Source: Cricetomys ansorgei
Lineage: Eukaryota; Chordata; Mammalia; Rodentia; Nesomyidae
Direction of reading: 5' to 3'
Length of the DNA: 64,000 nucleotides
NCBI GenBank assembly: GCA_026225945.1
Contig: JAMJFZ010000107.1
Coordinates: 50,445,001 to 50,509,000 of the forward strand
Shown here piece by piece: positions 1 through 12,504 of the stretch. The notes below the pieces were generated by a model. It worked only from the letters and a program-made list of their open reading frames with translations. It had not been told where the DNA came from and made no database searches. The translations under genes and the position numbers were made by a program. Position 1 is the first letter of the stretch. Each line of letters begins with the position of its first letter.

Positions 1-1825
1 CTGCTCATCTTGGGTAACCTCCCTCTTCCTCAAGCAAGCTTACTTTTTTGTTAGTGAAGTAGATTCTTCAGTGACCTCCTATGAACTAAAGCACGGAATG
101 TGAATTCTAAAAGTATTTAAAAGTAACTTTCACATCTGAAAATGTTTTGCACCTGCTGGTCAATTGATTGGTAGTTGGGTTAGGTATGGAACTCTAGCTT
201 GAGAAGAAGTTTCCCTTAGAATTTTAAACCATTACTTGACTGCTGTTGAAAAGATAAAGTTTTCTTCATGATCATTATTGAAACACGGTTTTCAGTTTTT
301 CTTTGGTTTGAATCTGAGAGATTGTTTTCTAAAATACCAAAAGAAGTATATTTAGAATTTTTATGTTTTCCTCTCACTCTGAACCCAAGTGGAGATACAA
401 TATTTTAGAAATATCTCCTGTAGTAGGGAAATGGAAACAAATGAAGCAACTTAATGAGCTGTGATATAAAAATGAGAATGCAAACTGGGGGGTGGGGGGT
501 GTTCCCAGACAAGATTAGGCAAGACCTTTGTCATCTCCCTCCTGGCCATATCTTGGTCACAGCCTGGATGAAGTGAAGGCCAGTAATCTCATTCTACGAC
601 AAGGACTGTGCACACGCTGCTATCTGTTCTTGTGGTAGCTATGACTCGTGTTACAAAGAACATGGAAAATGGTTAAGCTTTAGTATGTGCTGTTTAGAGA
701 TCTTGTCAACAGAATTGACAGTCTTCATGCCTTATTGTCTATAAGAAAACAGTTTCTGAGTTCTGAACAGCACACTTGAAAGTGAACATTTAGACCACAA
801 CTTGTTTGCAAATTCAAGCTGGTCTGTATGTCATTTTCACCACTAACTAAAAACTTTATGTTTTGATCTTGAACCTAGTTGTTCTTCCCTCAAAACCAGT
901 AGCCTGCTATGTGATTCAAAACCTCTTCTAATACTTTGGCGAATCCTTTCACTCGAAAACTATGTGTACTCAAAATGTAGCCAAGTTATAGAAACATAAT
1001 ACTCCCCAGAAGTAAAGTCAGGGACGCCCAGGGTCGCAGACTCAAGATGTCATTTCTGCAGCAGCTTCTCTCACATCCAAGGCCCCCATGAAACACTTCC
1101 TCCTAATATACTTGGAGACCCTTCTTATGTTGCATTAAACTGAAAATACAAGGTGCAAAGTACCCAAAGGACAAATTTGCATATTACTGTAGTATTTACA
1201 TAAATAACACCTTAAGCACCCCAACAAATGGTTTGAAACTTTTTATTTTCCCAAAAAAATCATCACTAAGTTCAAATGTGCGAATAAAAAAAAAAAGCCA
1301 TTCCCTTAAGCGTGTGTATGGATTATCTCTTCGAAATGACCTTCCAGCCTCTCCCTCCAACCCCAACTCAACTAGCTCCTGACTCCTTTTCTCCCTCGCT
1401 GTCTCTCCGAAGTCACCTTTAACTCTTGCTGCGAACCCGTGTGTTTCCTCTACTCTCTCTGCAATGATGGCCCTGGTTTTCGTTCCAGGAGATCTGAGGC
1501 AACCCTGCCTCTCACTGCTTACCGTTCCAGGCACTCTTGATGTCCTGGGCACATGACAGTTGGATGTTGTCAGAGAAGGAAAAGCAAGCTTCTAGGTTCC
1601 ACCCTTTAAAGTCTCCTTGTCTCTCGAGCCAAGTGTGTGGAGTAGGGGCCACGTGTGTCCTCCGTGACTGTCGCCCCTCACCTATAGAGTAAGCGATGAC
1701 AGCGCCTTCCCTACCTGCTATTCTGGAATGGCGTCAGACTATTTTCCTTGATGATATACTTGAAAAAATCATCCCATTATCTGATTTAATGACATAAACG
1801 AGAAGAGACTGACTAAACTGGAGGT
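1..1825. other. No recognised gene or repeat
   Basis: AT-rich, CpG-poor sequence with a short G-run at 487-501. An antisense open frame (1196-1552) has no recognisable protein character. Confidence 0.5.
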
Positions 1826-2053
1826 GGGAGGGAGGGCTCGGTGGTTAACAGCATTTGCTGCTATAGCGGACGACCTAGAGTCAGTTCCCAGCACCCACGT
1901 GAGAGCTGACGACCACGTGAACGCTAGCTCCGGGAGATCCGATGAAGTGTTCCGTCCTCTGTGGGCACTGCAGGCGCGTGGCACATGGCATACTTGGAAG
2001 CAAAACACCCATGCACATAAGACTAAAAATTAATAAAATTTTAAAATTTTAAA
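1826..2053 (+). repeat. B2/B3-class SINE
   Basis: It starts with a degraded tRNA-derived head (ggctcggtggttaacagcat), followed by the box-B-like region (cagttcccagcacccacgtg). A tail with cacccatgcacataagac runs into AT-rich sequence. It accounts for two small open frames here. Confidence 0.75.
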
Positions 2054-3704
2054 GGAAATTGACTGAGTTAAGTGCACATGTACAGTTACAGATTTCTATT
2101 TCACCACGTGCAAACTGAAACTCTTTCTCTTCTTTCTGAGGAATAGAGAAGGAAACGTATTTAGATTATTATGCCTTCATTTCCTTTCCTAAGAGACTGT
2201 CTATCTTGTGTTCTAATCGCTGTCAGCATGATAGCTTCAGAGGTGTGGGGGCTACCCTAGTATCACCTTTATGTTGAGAAGTCTCTGCCTGCCATTGCTT
2301 GTGGCAGATGCCAAGGGCCACTTGTCGCCCTGTACTCTGTTTTCTTATTTGTTTGGTTGACTGTTAAAAAAAAAAACAAGCAAAATAAACAAACAAAAAA
2401 CAACAGTTTGTATTCTAGATTGGAATGACTTTAAAGACAGGACCAAAAGTTAATTCATCTTCAGATCTTCCTGAGCACAAAATACTTAACACACTTGTTC
2501 TGGCACTCAATGTGCAGTCTCCAGAAGAATAAAGAATAAATGAACGAATGTTTTACAGGTTAAAATAGAAGTTCATAAAGTATCACATCAAAAGAGAATT
2601 CACAAAATGGCGAGTTTCTTAAAGAAAAGGTCAGTTATCAAACATCTTAATGGCTCGGACCATTCATGCGACCATTCTGAAAACTGAAGTCACTAAAATT
2701 TTCATATATGGGCCTCTAAATACATCAAAATTATATAGAATATTGACTTAGACTCACCTGGTATGGATTTCTTTTCAGAGAAAAACCTAGAAAAAGTGCC
2801 TCTCTGAGAAAGATCAGAAATGTGCATTTGTAAAATGTGTCAAAGGTGGTAAAGCAATAACCTACCTTCCCTGAAGAGCAGTTTAGTGTAGGAAACGATC
2901 AAAGGCTTGGGACCCCGAAATGGCTAGTGCTCTTACTTCTTTGTATCCTGACATCTTGATTTTGGGGAGGCCGCTTTCATATCGTCAATGCACCATGATT
3001 CTTTTCCTTAGAAAATGGGAATAAGCAATGATATCTGCCTTACAGATACACTGACATCCAATCAAGGTTTTGAACCTAAGTTGCCTAGCATTGTACACCT
3101 ATACACAAAAGACATAATAAATGTCTTCCTCATCTCCTAACTTTAATTGAACATATATTGGCACCAAGTGTACACAGGCATGAAGTTCTGGTGCTGTGTT
3201 CCATTCCACAGTTACAACTGACTGGGAACCACATTGCACAACCCCGGGGAGTTGTGTAAAATGGCAGCCCTGTACATGATGTTCCCGTCTCAGGCAGCAA
3301 GCCACCACTTTCTGGACAGAATAATTACTTGGTTGTATCTAAACTTTTGGTTGCAAACAATATGATTAAGTGGTAGAAGTATGGCGATGTGGGCAACCCA
3401 GGCTCTCTCAAACTGGTTGAATCATTGAACAAAAAAAAAGCCGCCTCTCTTTATGGTTTCCAAGCAAAGGAAATCACAAGAGAGCACAGGTAGGCAGGCC
3501 TGCTTTGCAAACACATCAGCGATCTAGAGCAGGTCAGTATGAGTGCTTTCCCATGGGAAAAGGTTAGAGATGATATAGATGGAGCGGAAAATCAAATTGC
3601 TCTCAAGTAGTCAAAGTGAAAAACTATTGTTTGGTCACCATAGTCACATTAAAAACAACTCCGGAGCCCAGCAATTCCAGATGAGTAGTCTTGTCATTGA
3701 TATA
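2054..3704. other. Mostly unrecognised sequence, possible MIR fragment
   Basis: An A-rich tract lies at 2367-2403. At about 2990-3052 the text ttccttagaaaatgggaataa followed by atctgcctta resembles the MIR 3' half. The rest shows nothing. Confidence 0.35.
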
Positions 3705-3990
3705 TGTTGTATTAGTGTTCTCCAGGGAAACGAAACCCATAGGGGAGGCTGGAGAGGCAGAGCCAGCATGGAGAGGTGGAGAAACAGGGAGAAAGAAAGG
3801 CAAGAACTGTTCTAATGAAGTTCTTCACATAATCAGGGAGCTAGATAGCCTGATATCCATAGGCTGGCAGGCTAGACATTTAGGCAAGAGTCTATATCAT
3901 GGTATTGAATACAAATTGTTCAGGGCAGCAGGTTGGTAGTCAAGAAGAACACAGAGCTCACATGCTGCTGTCCTGAGTCAGAATTCCCTT
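3705..3990 (+). repeat. Ancient mammalian interspersed repeat, family uncertain
   Basis: The opening gtattagtgttctccaggga followed by an aaccaataggg-like block matches a common old mammalian repeat. The later text (aggctggcaggctag, gaattccctt) also fits. I cannot name the family with confidence. Confidence 0.4.
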
Positions 3991-5194
3991 CAAGAACTAT
4001 TCTTCAAGTTTTCAACTAACAGACGAGATGGCTAAACATGCTGTACTGTGTACAGTGAATCTTTTACCTGTCATCTATTTTACAACACATGGGAAAGTAT
4101 GGTTGTAGTTTCGTTTATTTCAGAGCACATTAATTATGTATCTAGCTCTCCAGATTCAAAATGGTTTTTATTCGGAAATTAGCAGTGTAAAAGAAAATGA
4201 TTTAATTGAAATATGACAGATGTATTCTCCTGACAGGTTCATTTCAGTTTTAAATGGAATACATGTGTGCAAATACATACATATGTCGATACATGTACAT
4301 TTATATTATATGTTCGTCAACCTTTAAATATGTATATATAATTTCTAATATGCAAATATTTAGGTCTTGAGCATTTTAGATATTTTAGATAAGAGACACT
4401 CAACTTATACTATATAACTTATAGAATCCTGACCAATGTCTCAATTGTTTTATGCCTATTCAAAGATTGCTCATCTGGTGGTGTGCCTGATTTCAGGGGA
4501 CCACAAGACTAGAGAGGTTCGTGGATGGCTCTCCATCCTTTGCATTTACATTTCAGGTGCAATCAGCCTGCTCTTGGCTGTGCAGGATGGGTTTTTCTTC
4601 CCTGAGTCTCTGCTCTCAGAGCCACCTAATGTTTGAAAAGATCCTGCATCACTCAGAGCACATCAGGAAGGTCAGCCTGCCTGTCTTGCCCACAGAGTCC
4701 CACCGTGGCAGCCTAGTTCCAAGGCTTTCTTTTATGCTTCCTTACCACATCCCACTGCTGTGGCATCCTTGGGCCTGGCAGCAGTTTCCCAACCAGGAAG
4801 TAACTACAAATTCTCCAAGACAGTGCTTCTCAACATATGTTCAAGCAGCAAGGGCTCTTAGAATCAAGATAGATCTCAAAGGCAAGATGACCATTTTTAC
4901 TAGCCCCTAGGTCACTGAGACCCACACTTGAATTGAAGAACTATTCATAAGTAAAAGCATGGTGCTCACATGCAGAGATAAAATGCACCTTCACTACTTC
5001 TGTTTCTATATTTGACCCAACTAATCCCAATTTTGAGAATGACAGGTAAGTGTGGATACTTTCTAGCCATTCTGTTAAGTATGGTGGAGTGCAAGAAGCT
5101 TTCATCTTTTTTGAAAGTTAAAGAAAGCACTTCAACAACAACAAAAAAAAAATGTTGACATGTGATCTTCAGTACATTATATTTTCCATTCTAT
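3991..5194. other. No recognised gene; possible hAT fragment
   Basis: AT-rich sequence to about 4430. A stretch starting cagtgcttctcaacatatg at about 4820 resembles the end of a Charlie-type hAT element, weakly. Confidence 0.3.
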
Positions 5195-5525
5195 TAGCAT
5201 TTATTAGTTTTAAAAATGAGTTTCATTCCGACATGTCATACATTATTGAATATGCTTTGCTCATCTTCTATCACTATGACCATATCTTGTTCCTCTCTCC
5301 TACTGTTCCCCTTCCTCTGCCTCCAAGCCCTCTTCCTACTTTCACGTGTTATCTCTGTTGTTCTCTTTTCTCTTTAGTTGCTACTGTTACATACATACAT
5401 ACATATAAGTGTGTCTGTAGGACCTGTGAGTCCATTATTATTATGCTTCTGTGTATGCTTCTAGGACTGACCACTTGGCATTGGATAACCACTCAAAGTA
5501 ACAATGGTGGTGCTGGCTATCCCTG
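5195..5525 (-). repeat. L1 3' UTR fragment, antisense
   Basis: The pyrimidine-rich block with cttcctctgcctccaagccc and ttcctactttcacgtgttat is the complement of the purine-rich rodent L1 3' UTR. It is followed by the ttggcattggataacca segment typical of the same region. The copy is old and diverged. Confidence 0.45.
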
Positions 5526-5839
5526 AGAGGCATAAATTAATTATTGGACTTACAGGAGCTTAGAATGCCATGTAACACACACCTATCACCCATAAACCAT
5601 AACTACAATTATGACTTGGCATCTTGAATTTAACACGAGAAAACAAGACAACTAGTTTCCCACCCAGGTCTTCAGGCAATATACTAGCTCAAACCAGCAG
5701 AATCAACCCTTGCTTAGTTCTTCCAGGGGCCCATCCAATCCACACAGTCAGTCCTGCCTACAAACAGAAGGAGTTCGTGATTCTTCCCCTCTCCTTCCCC
5801 TTGTCGAAAAAATATTAATACTGGTGCTCTCACAGGCCC

Positions 5840-6460
5840 AGTTCAAGTGGTCATTGTTTCCCAGAGTCCCAGATGCCCTCCTGCCTCCTCTCCTGCCCCC
5901 ACAGTCTAGCCTCTGCAGCAATAATCTTCTAAGCATTAATCAGATCAAGATATTCTGCCTTCTTAAGACCTGCCAGCTGTTTCCCATTGCAACAAGCCAG
6001 GGATTTTTCCAAGGGCTTACATATCCAGCCTGTGCCTGCTCCATGACCTCTTCCCTGAATCCTCCTACCCTTTCCCTATGCTGAAGTGCATCTGCCCTTG
6101 ACCTTGGGACACACCAAGCTCCTTCCATGCCCGGGGATCCTGGCTTGCTGCTCCTCTGCCTTTACTTCTCAGGTGTCTGTGCTGAGCATGCTCTATTTTA
6201 GAACTGTGATGGCCTCACAAATGCCACCTCCAAGAGAGCTTGCCTTCCGGCTAAAACCACCCCTTCCACACATTCTGTGGTTCTCTTTTCTTTCCTTGCC
6301 AAACTGCATCTGAATAGCACATTAAATGATCCATTTTTCAAGTTCTCAGTCTCCGCTATTGGAAAGTTAGCTTTGTGAGAGGGGCTTTGGGTTTCTGTTC
6401 ATTGCTGTATGCCCTGGAACAAGGTCTGGAATAGAGAAGACACTCAAAAACGGATGTTGT
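5840..6460 (+). repeat. L2 LINE 3' region
   Basis: The order of landmarks matches the L2 3' end: gacacaccaagctccttcc, then a caaatgccacctccaagaga block, then cattgctgtatgccctggaa and a degraded end at about 6450. It is an untranslated relic, and small open frames here are accidental. Confidence 0.6.
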
Positions 6461-6669
6461 GTCTGACTACCAGTGAGCTTGCTGTGAGTGTTTCCTTTTC
6501 TACTGTGGAGTCTGGTGACATGAACAGGTTTGCAGATATCTGAGAAGTTGATAAGGCAAATAAGAAAGTATCCATCTGACTGACTGAGAACTCCTGTGGA
6601 TTTTGAGACATGTGAATTTTCATTTTGTATATTCTTAATAAAGATATATTTTAAGGAGTGACCTGAGAG

Positions 6670-6900
6670 CTATACCTTTTTCGGCATAGGGATTAAACCT
6701 AGTTCCTTGTACATGCTAAGCAATTGTCTGCTGAATTATATCCCCAGTCCTCCCTCCTTATGTCCAGACAGACACCAAGTTACACAGGGTGGACCAGAAC
6801 TCACTCAGTAGGTCAAGCAAGCCTTAAACAGTTGATCCTCCTGCTTCAGCTTCCCCCCAAGCTGGGATTAAGGCCTTTGCCACCAGTCCTGTTTGCAGGA
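6670..6900 (-). repeat. B1/ID composite SINE (B4-like), antisense
   Basis: The lower-coordinate half is a reversed ID-like sequence (gggattaaacctagttcc, gaattatatccccagtcctc). The upper half is a reversed B1-like sequence (cctcctgcttcagcttcccc, gctgggattaaggcc). Confidence 0.6.
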
Positions 6901-7057
6901 CACGTTACTGAGTAACAACTGGAATAGTCTTTTTTCTGAAGCAGACTGTAACCCACCTTGATTAGTTTGAGTCTTCCTTGATCATCTCCATTCTTCACGT
7001 GATGAGAAACATATAACATTGATTGGAAAAGGATGTCTTGAAAGAAATGGTTTAAGC

Positions 7058-7112
7058 ATTATCATCATCATCATCATCATCATCATCGTCATCATCATCA
7101 TCGTCATCATCA
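7058..7112 (+). repeat. (ATC)n microsatellite with TCG interruptions
   Basis: About 18 units of ATC, with two CGTC interruptions. Translated, it gives a meaningless Ile/Val run. Confidence 0.95.
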
Positions 7113-7149
7113 CCAGACAGTGTAAACATAGTTTTCAAAGTTTTATAAG

Positions 7150-7365
7150 AAGCAGTAGAATTGGGCCAGGGGGTGTTCAGAGAATGAAAGCACTTGGTAT
7201 GCAAACCTCACAGGAGCCTAAGTTCAGGCCCCAGACCACCAATCTCAGCACTCTTCTGGGGAATGGAAGGTAGAGACAGCAGCTAGCAGGCTGACTAGCC
7301 TGGAGGTCATAGTACACAGGCAGAAACAAGAGTCTTAACAAGGCAGAATGTTGTCTTCTGACCTC
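7150..7365 (+). repeat. Degraded B2/B3-class SINE
   Basis: A weak SINE head (gcacttggtatgcaaacc), a middle ccaccaatctcagcac and the end tcttctgacctccatacac run straight into the CA tract. Confidence 0.5.

Positions 7366-7367
<2 letters not shown>

Positions 7368-7418
<51 letters not shown>
7368..7418 (+). repeat. (CA)n microsatellite
   Basis: About 25 uninterrupted CA units in the tail of the preceding SINE. Confidence 0.97.
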
Positions 7419-7420
<2 letters not shown>

Positions 7421-7422
7421 TG

Positions 7423-7505
7423 TGTCAGGGGATTCAGTTCAGTGGTAGAGCACTTGTCCTGAGTCCAGGTCCCAGCTTGGGAAAAATAAACGACAACAAA
7501 CAAAC
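7423..7505 (+). repeat. ID-family SINE
   Basis: The landmarks gattcagttcagtggtagag, then cacttgtcctgagtccagg and cccagcttggg correspond to the tRNA-Ala-like ID sequence. An A-rich tail with aacaaacaaac follows. Confidence 0.6.
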
Positions 7506-8138
7506 AAAAAGGGAAAGCTTAAGCAACGATGAGTGCCACATGAAAGCTACTATTGTTTCTTAGAACCTCAGTTAGTTTCTCTTCTAGACTTGCAATATGC
7601 CATCACACCGCAAAGGTGATGTAATTGATTCTCCTACCTTTCAGGAGGATACACAAGGAGCTCACGTCTTTTTTTTTCCCCAACCCTTCAGTCAGGCGTT
7701 TCCAGCATCCCAGGGTCACTATTGGATGATAATTTCAGAAGAAACTCAGAAAAAATACCAAGCAGTATCATACCTGCGTTTATTGAGCCAAATGAGTATC
7801 TTAATTCTCGAAAATATCACCTACACTGGGTTAACTGATGGGTTCATTAAGCAACTTGTAATTTACCTCTCAGAGAAAAGGCAAAACTGACAATCACTCC
7901 ACAGCATGAATTTAATGTTTCTAGATGCCTTCTGAATATGCTAATGCACTCAGTACATTCTTTCCTTTTGAGTACTCTCTGAAAGCAAAAGTAGGAACAG
8001 AGCCCAGAGGATCTGGGGCTAGAAACACTGCAAAACCAAAAGTCTGTAAAAGAAACTGAATGGAGCTCACAATGCTTTATATGCCAGTAGGAGAACATGC
8101 TAATCCATTTCAGAACAGCTTTCAAAAATTGCCAAAAT
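7506..8138. other. No recognised gene or repeat
   Basis: A 97-codon frame (7597-7890) and the frame opposite it (7847-8125) match no family I recognise. Neither has splice-site or codon evidence. Confidence 0.5.
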
Positions 8139-8420
8139 AGGGTCTGGGGTGATGAATGTCAGTAATCTGCTTGCCACACAAGCATAAACATCTGAATTCA
8201 AACCCCAGCACCTACATACAAAACAGGGATGGCCATGCACCTCTGTAACCCCAGCACTAATGTGAGCAAAAGGAGGCAAATCCCTGGAGCTCTCTATCCC
8301 ACCTGTAAGTGAGCTTCAGTTTCAATGAGAGACCCTGTCCCAAAAACAAAGTGGAGACCTATCGAGGATGTCCCCCCGTGTCACTCTCTGACCTCTACAT
8401 ATATGCATACCCCTACCCTA
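8139..8420 (+). repeat. B2/B3-class SINE, longer tRNA-derived type
   Basis: The head ctgcttgccacacaagcata is followed by caaaccccagcacct, ctctgtaaccccagcac, gagaccctgtcccaaa and the end cactctctgacctctacata. A CA-rich stretch follows to about 8530. Confidence 0.65.
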
Positions 8421-8524
8421 AGAGACCCCATGAAGACCTCTAGCACTCATGTGCACACACATGCCCACAACACACACATGCATTCAAACAAACAAACATA
8501 AGATATTAAATATTTTAAAGGTAT

Positions 8525-8786
8525 GAGTCCACAGAGATGTCACTGTCTATAAAATGTTTTCTGCACAAACATGAGAACCTTAGTTGGAGTTTCAGTGCCT
8601 ATGTAAAAGCTGGGTATGGCACACATCTACACCTAGGTACTGGGGCTGCCAAAGACATGCAGATCTCTGGAGCTCATTAACCAGCCAGCCCAGCCGAACT
8701 GATAGGCTCCAGGTGCAGTGAAAAACCTTGTCTCAAAGACCAAGGTAGGGAGTGATTGAAGGTGATGCCCAGTCTTGATCTATGGC

Positions 8787-8787
<1 letters not shown>
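8525..8787 (+). repeat. B2/B3-class SINE, second copy in tandem
   Basis: It has the same layout as the element just upstream: cagtgcctatgtaaaagctg, aaaaaccttgtctcaaag and an end running into CA. The two similar SINEs sit head to tail. Confidence 0.6.

Positions 8788-8819
<32 letters not shown>
8788..8819 (+). repeat. (CA)n microsatellite
   Basis: About 15 CA units forming the tail of the second SINE. Confidence 0.95.
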
Positions 8820-8823
<4 letters not shown>

Positions 8824-9554
8824 GACCACAGACAAGCTTAAATAAGCTTTTTCAAAACACCATTAAAAATAAATGTAATTGATTTTTCCCTATGTAAAGT
8901 ATTCTGTTCAGAACTTTACTATGTGATTTAGAGTCATTAAAATGCTGAACTAATTTATCAGTTTAAAGGGAGAATGAAGTTGCTTTATGAACATTGAAGT
9001 CAACCTAATACGCTTGAGACTCCACGCTCAGAAAGACCATGTTGACACATGGTCACACTCCGGATGTGTGATGTCAAGAAATAGACTAGCATAAGAAAAG
9101 GAGCAGACATACTGCTAATATCAATGCTGTGTGAATGCATGTAACGTAAAAATATTTATCTGAAGTCTAGGAAATTTCAAAAGCAAATTATATTTTAAGC
9201 AGTACAAAATATCCTAGGATTTGGTGTTTATGGAAAAATAAATTTATTTTCTGGTGGTTTCTCTCTTTTTTTTTCCCTACACTTAACTAAAACATTATTT
9301 TGGTTTTGGTTTGTTTGTAGATTTCTTTTGTTCTATCTCTTTGTGCTAATGCACATGGAAATTCGTGGCAGGTCAGGGGGGGTGTTTACAGCCATAGAAT
9401 TTGTGCTTAGCATGTCTGAGCACCCTGATTCCTTCTCTAGCACCCCGCCAAACGAAAGCATAGGGACTCAGAGTGTACATGCATTGTGGAAAAAAACAGA
9501 AACCCGGAAGATTGACTTTTTCACTTGTCTGCTTGCTTGGTGGTTTGTTTGAGA
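8820..9554. other. No recognised gene or repeat
   Basis: AT-rich sequence with T-rich patches near 9265 and 9300. No coding signal. Confidence 0.5.
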
Positions 9555-9680
9555 TAATATTTTGCTATATTTGAGTCTGTCCTCAAATATTTTGTAGACA
9601 GATCTTAAACACAGGACCCTCCTGCTTTAGCCTCTCAAATCCTGGGATCATAGGTGTGTGCTACCATAACCACCTTCTTT
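9555..9680 (-). repeat. Old B1-type SINE, antisense
   Basis: Reversed B1 landmarks are present but diverged: gacccTCCTGCtttagcctc, aatcctgggatcataggtgt and gctaccataaccacc. Confidence 0.5.
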
Positions 9681-10189
9681 TTTCCCCATTTTCAACCAAT
9701 TTTTAATTTACAAGTACTTTCTTAAACTTCCTAGGGTTTTTTTTTGCCTTTCACTGAGACAGTTCCATCATAATACTTTAAAGCTGAGAATTTCTCCTCT
9801 GTGTTCTCAGGTCCTTAGCTCCATAAGCCTCCCAAAAAGATCATCTTACAAAAAATACCACACTTTCTGTCGTCCATCAATATTTTCTCAATACAAAGCA
9901 AAACAGATGACATCCATCGCTCACAAGGCTGTAGTTTCGTTGTTGAGAAAGAGAATATTTTTGTTTCATAACAAAAATAATTTTAGTTAAAAATTATATT
10001 TTAGAACTTGTGACTGCCATTTGTCACCCTCCTTCTGTTGTTAAGGGCTGTAAGCTAACACGTAACTGTCTCTCAAGGACATGAGGAATATGATGCCCAT
10101 GTGCCCACTTGCTCTGACATATGGCTGGCCCTCACTCAGTGGCCAAGCATTGTATTGGAGATGATTCGATAGAAAAGCCAAGGTTACTG

Positions 10190-10535
10190 ACTTAGTCACT
10201 TTTTCTGTCACTGTAACAAGTAACCTAAAGGCCAAATAAAAGAAGTATTTATGTTGGCTCCTGGTTTCATTGGATTCAGTCCATGGTGATGTGGTACCAT
10301 CTTTCTTGGTTCAGTATAAAGCAAAGCATCAAGGTAGCAAAAGATATAAAGAACGAGGCTCTTCAACTCACAGCAAACCAAACCTAGACAGATAGGAAAG
10401 GGACCTGAGAACCAGGCAGAGCCTTCAGAGCCCTACTCCCTGGGATCTAGTTCTTCTAGCTTGGCCCCATATCCTAACATTTCCATAACTTCCTAAAACA
10501 CCACCAGCAGCTGAAGACTAATTGTTCAAATGTCA
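10190..10535 (-). repeat. MT/ORR1-like ERVL-MaLR LTR, antisense
   Basis: The reversed LTR 3' end (cactttttctgtcactgtaac) begins it, then agtccatggtgatg. The other end has ccaccagcagctgaagacta and ttgttcaaatg. The subfamily name is tentative. Confidence 0.55.
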
Positions 10536-11149
10536 CAGTGGCCAAGTTTGATCACAAAATGACAAAAATTCAGTTAAAAGTTCAGGCTTGCTTAAAAAGC
10601 AATCCTCTATAGAATTTCCCTGCGTGACAAATGCTCAAACTTAGACACTAAGGTTCGGAAGTAACGGACGCAAGGAAATCACCAAAACAAACTCTGGACC
10701 CAGAAGAACCTGGCTCCAAGCAAGTGAGAAAGGACCCAGTGAACTCCTTTCCTCCTGGTTCAGATGGACCTTCTCTGAAGCCTCTGTGGGCATATCCTTT
10801 GCTTGATCCCTTTTCCATCTCATTCCTGTGTAATATGTTTATCTTTACCTAACTTCAACATGGATACATTTTTTTCATAGGAAGGAAAGGCTCTTTGGAA
10901 GGCTCGTCTATTTCCAGGCTCAATGCCACTTCTGAAAGGGAAGGCATTTGGAATCAGTGCACTCAGCCTATCCTGTCACAGACAGTCTGTAGACAAGTTA
11001 AGCAAGGCAAAAATGAAAGCTAGGGTTACCAGGGGCAGTGGGCTATGAAATCCTAAGCCTTCACTAGCATCCACATCATGCCTTCTCCCTAAAAGTTATC
11101 TCGCAACCCTGACCTGGGGCCTCCAATAGCCCAATCCTGACTTAGCAAT
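10536..11149. other. No recognised gene; may include upstream L1 sequence
   Basis: No clear repeat to about 11030. Beyond that the text begins to resemble the rodent L1 3' UTR described next. Confidence 0.35.
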
Positions 11150-11950
11150 GAGCCCATGGAGGAAGGCTGCTGGTGACCGGCTGGAAAGTGATGGACCATG
11201 CAATTACCTATAGTTTAACAGCCACTCAAAGCTAACAGGATACACAAGTCTCCTAAAAATTTGACAGATTAGGCAAATAATGTCACGATCCACTCATAGA
11301 TTGGTACCTAGCTTAATCTTCATCAAAGAGGCCCCCTGCCAGCAGCTGATGGGATCATAGAAGAGACCCAGGGCCAAACATCTTGCAGAGCTCAGGGAAT
11401 CCCACAGAAGAGGAGGAGGACGGATTTTTGTGGACCAGAGTGGTCATGGACATCAAAAGAACAATCTCCACAGTGTCAACTGACCAGCACTCTTAGGGGC
11501 TCACAGAGATTAAAGCAGCAGACATGCAACCTGCAGGGTCCCCCAAACATATCTTATGGCTGGCTGGCTGGCTTGGTGTTCTAGCAAAATTCCTACTGAC
11601 TGGAATGGTTGTGTCTCTGGCCCTTTTACCAACTCTTGTGAACCTTTTGCTCCTGATGGATTGCCTGGTCCACCCTTGATGTAGGGAGTAGTACCCACCT
11701 TGTTCCCTCTTGTTAAGCCATGCCCTGTTTGAGCAGTAAGTAACCCCAGAAGGGTTGTTCTTTTCTAAGGAGAATCCAGGATTTGGGGCGGTGGGGGGGA
11801 GGGTTTGGTAGGTGGGTGGGGGTTGGGGGGCAGATCTTAGGGAGAGAGGAGATCAAGGTGCTGGGAGGAATGGAAGGAGGAGGGGAGGAGGGGGATCAGG
11901 ATGTACTGTACGAGAGAAGAAAAATAAGTTTAAATAAATGTAAAAAAGAA
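11150..11950 (+). repeat. L1 3' UTR and 3' end (rodent Lx-like)
   Basis: Recognisable 3' UTR order: gctggaaagtgatgga, taacagccactcaaagct, then ttggtgttctagc, tgatggattgcctggtccac and agccatgccctgttt. A G-rich block (11785-11840) follows, then ggaggggaggagggggatca and an A-rich end. It is a 5'-truncated insertion without ORF sequence. Confidence 0.65.
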
Positions 11951-12361
11951 TCTCACAATTTTCTCAGGTAAACTTGTGCAAAGCCAAGTTCAGTTCATCA
12001 CCCAGCCCATTCCACCAGAAGGTTCCTTGAACTACATAGATAGTACGTCATTCTATACAGGTTCATGTGACGAGAAGCTAAAGATCTTTAATGGTAACCT
12101 GCTCCACATTCAAATGAATCCATTGCTAAGCATTTGCTGATGACTCTTTGCCTTTACACAGTTGAGGTGTGATCACTCCCCCCCATATTAACCCCAGTTC
12201 ACTTCAACTTGAGCAGGTGTTTCCCGACCTTTTACCTATACATATTATCTCAGCTCTTGTTCTCTTATTCTGGATATATCCTTCTCATAGTAACAAGCAC
12301 TATCTTTTAAAACCAAAGATCACTTAGCATGTCTACTTAAAACTGCTGGATAAATAGTCCC

Positions 12362-12475
12362 TAGTCATGATGCCTTTAATCATAGAACTTTGTAGGGCAG
12401 ACACAGGTGACTGTGATTTCAAGGCTAGTCCGGTCTACATAGTGAGTTCAGAGCCAGCAAGAGATACAAAACGAG
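12362..12475 (+). repeat. B1 SINE, degraded
   Basis: Central B1 landmarks are present: gatttcaaggctagtccggt, then ctacatagtgagttcagagc. The head is short and the right end is lost. Confidence 0.55.
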
Positions 12476-12504
12476 GCTCTGGTAAATGTTCAATACTAAC
12501 CTTA

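Noticed and set aside
1196..1552. 118-codon antisense frame with a GTAAGC donor-like site inside
   Set aside because: No acceptor partner, no recognisable domain and no CpG island. Treated as chance.
7348..7563. His/Thr repeat protein and Val/Cys repeat protein frames
   Set aside because: They are translations of the CA microsatellite on the two strands.
7058..8819. Regularly spaced repeats considered as a CRISPR array
   Set aside because: The units are microsatellites and SINE copies, with no uniform repeats and unique spacers, in a mammalian context.
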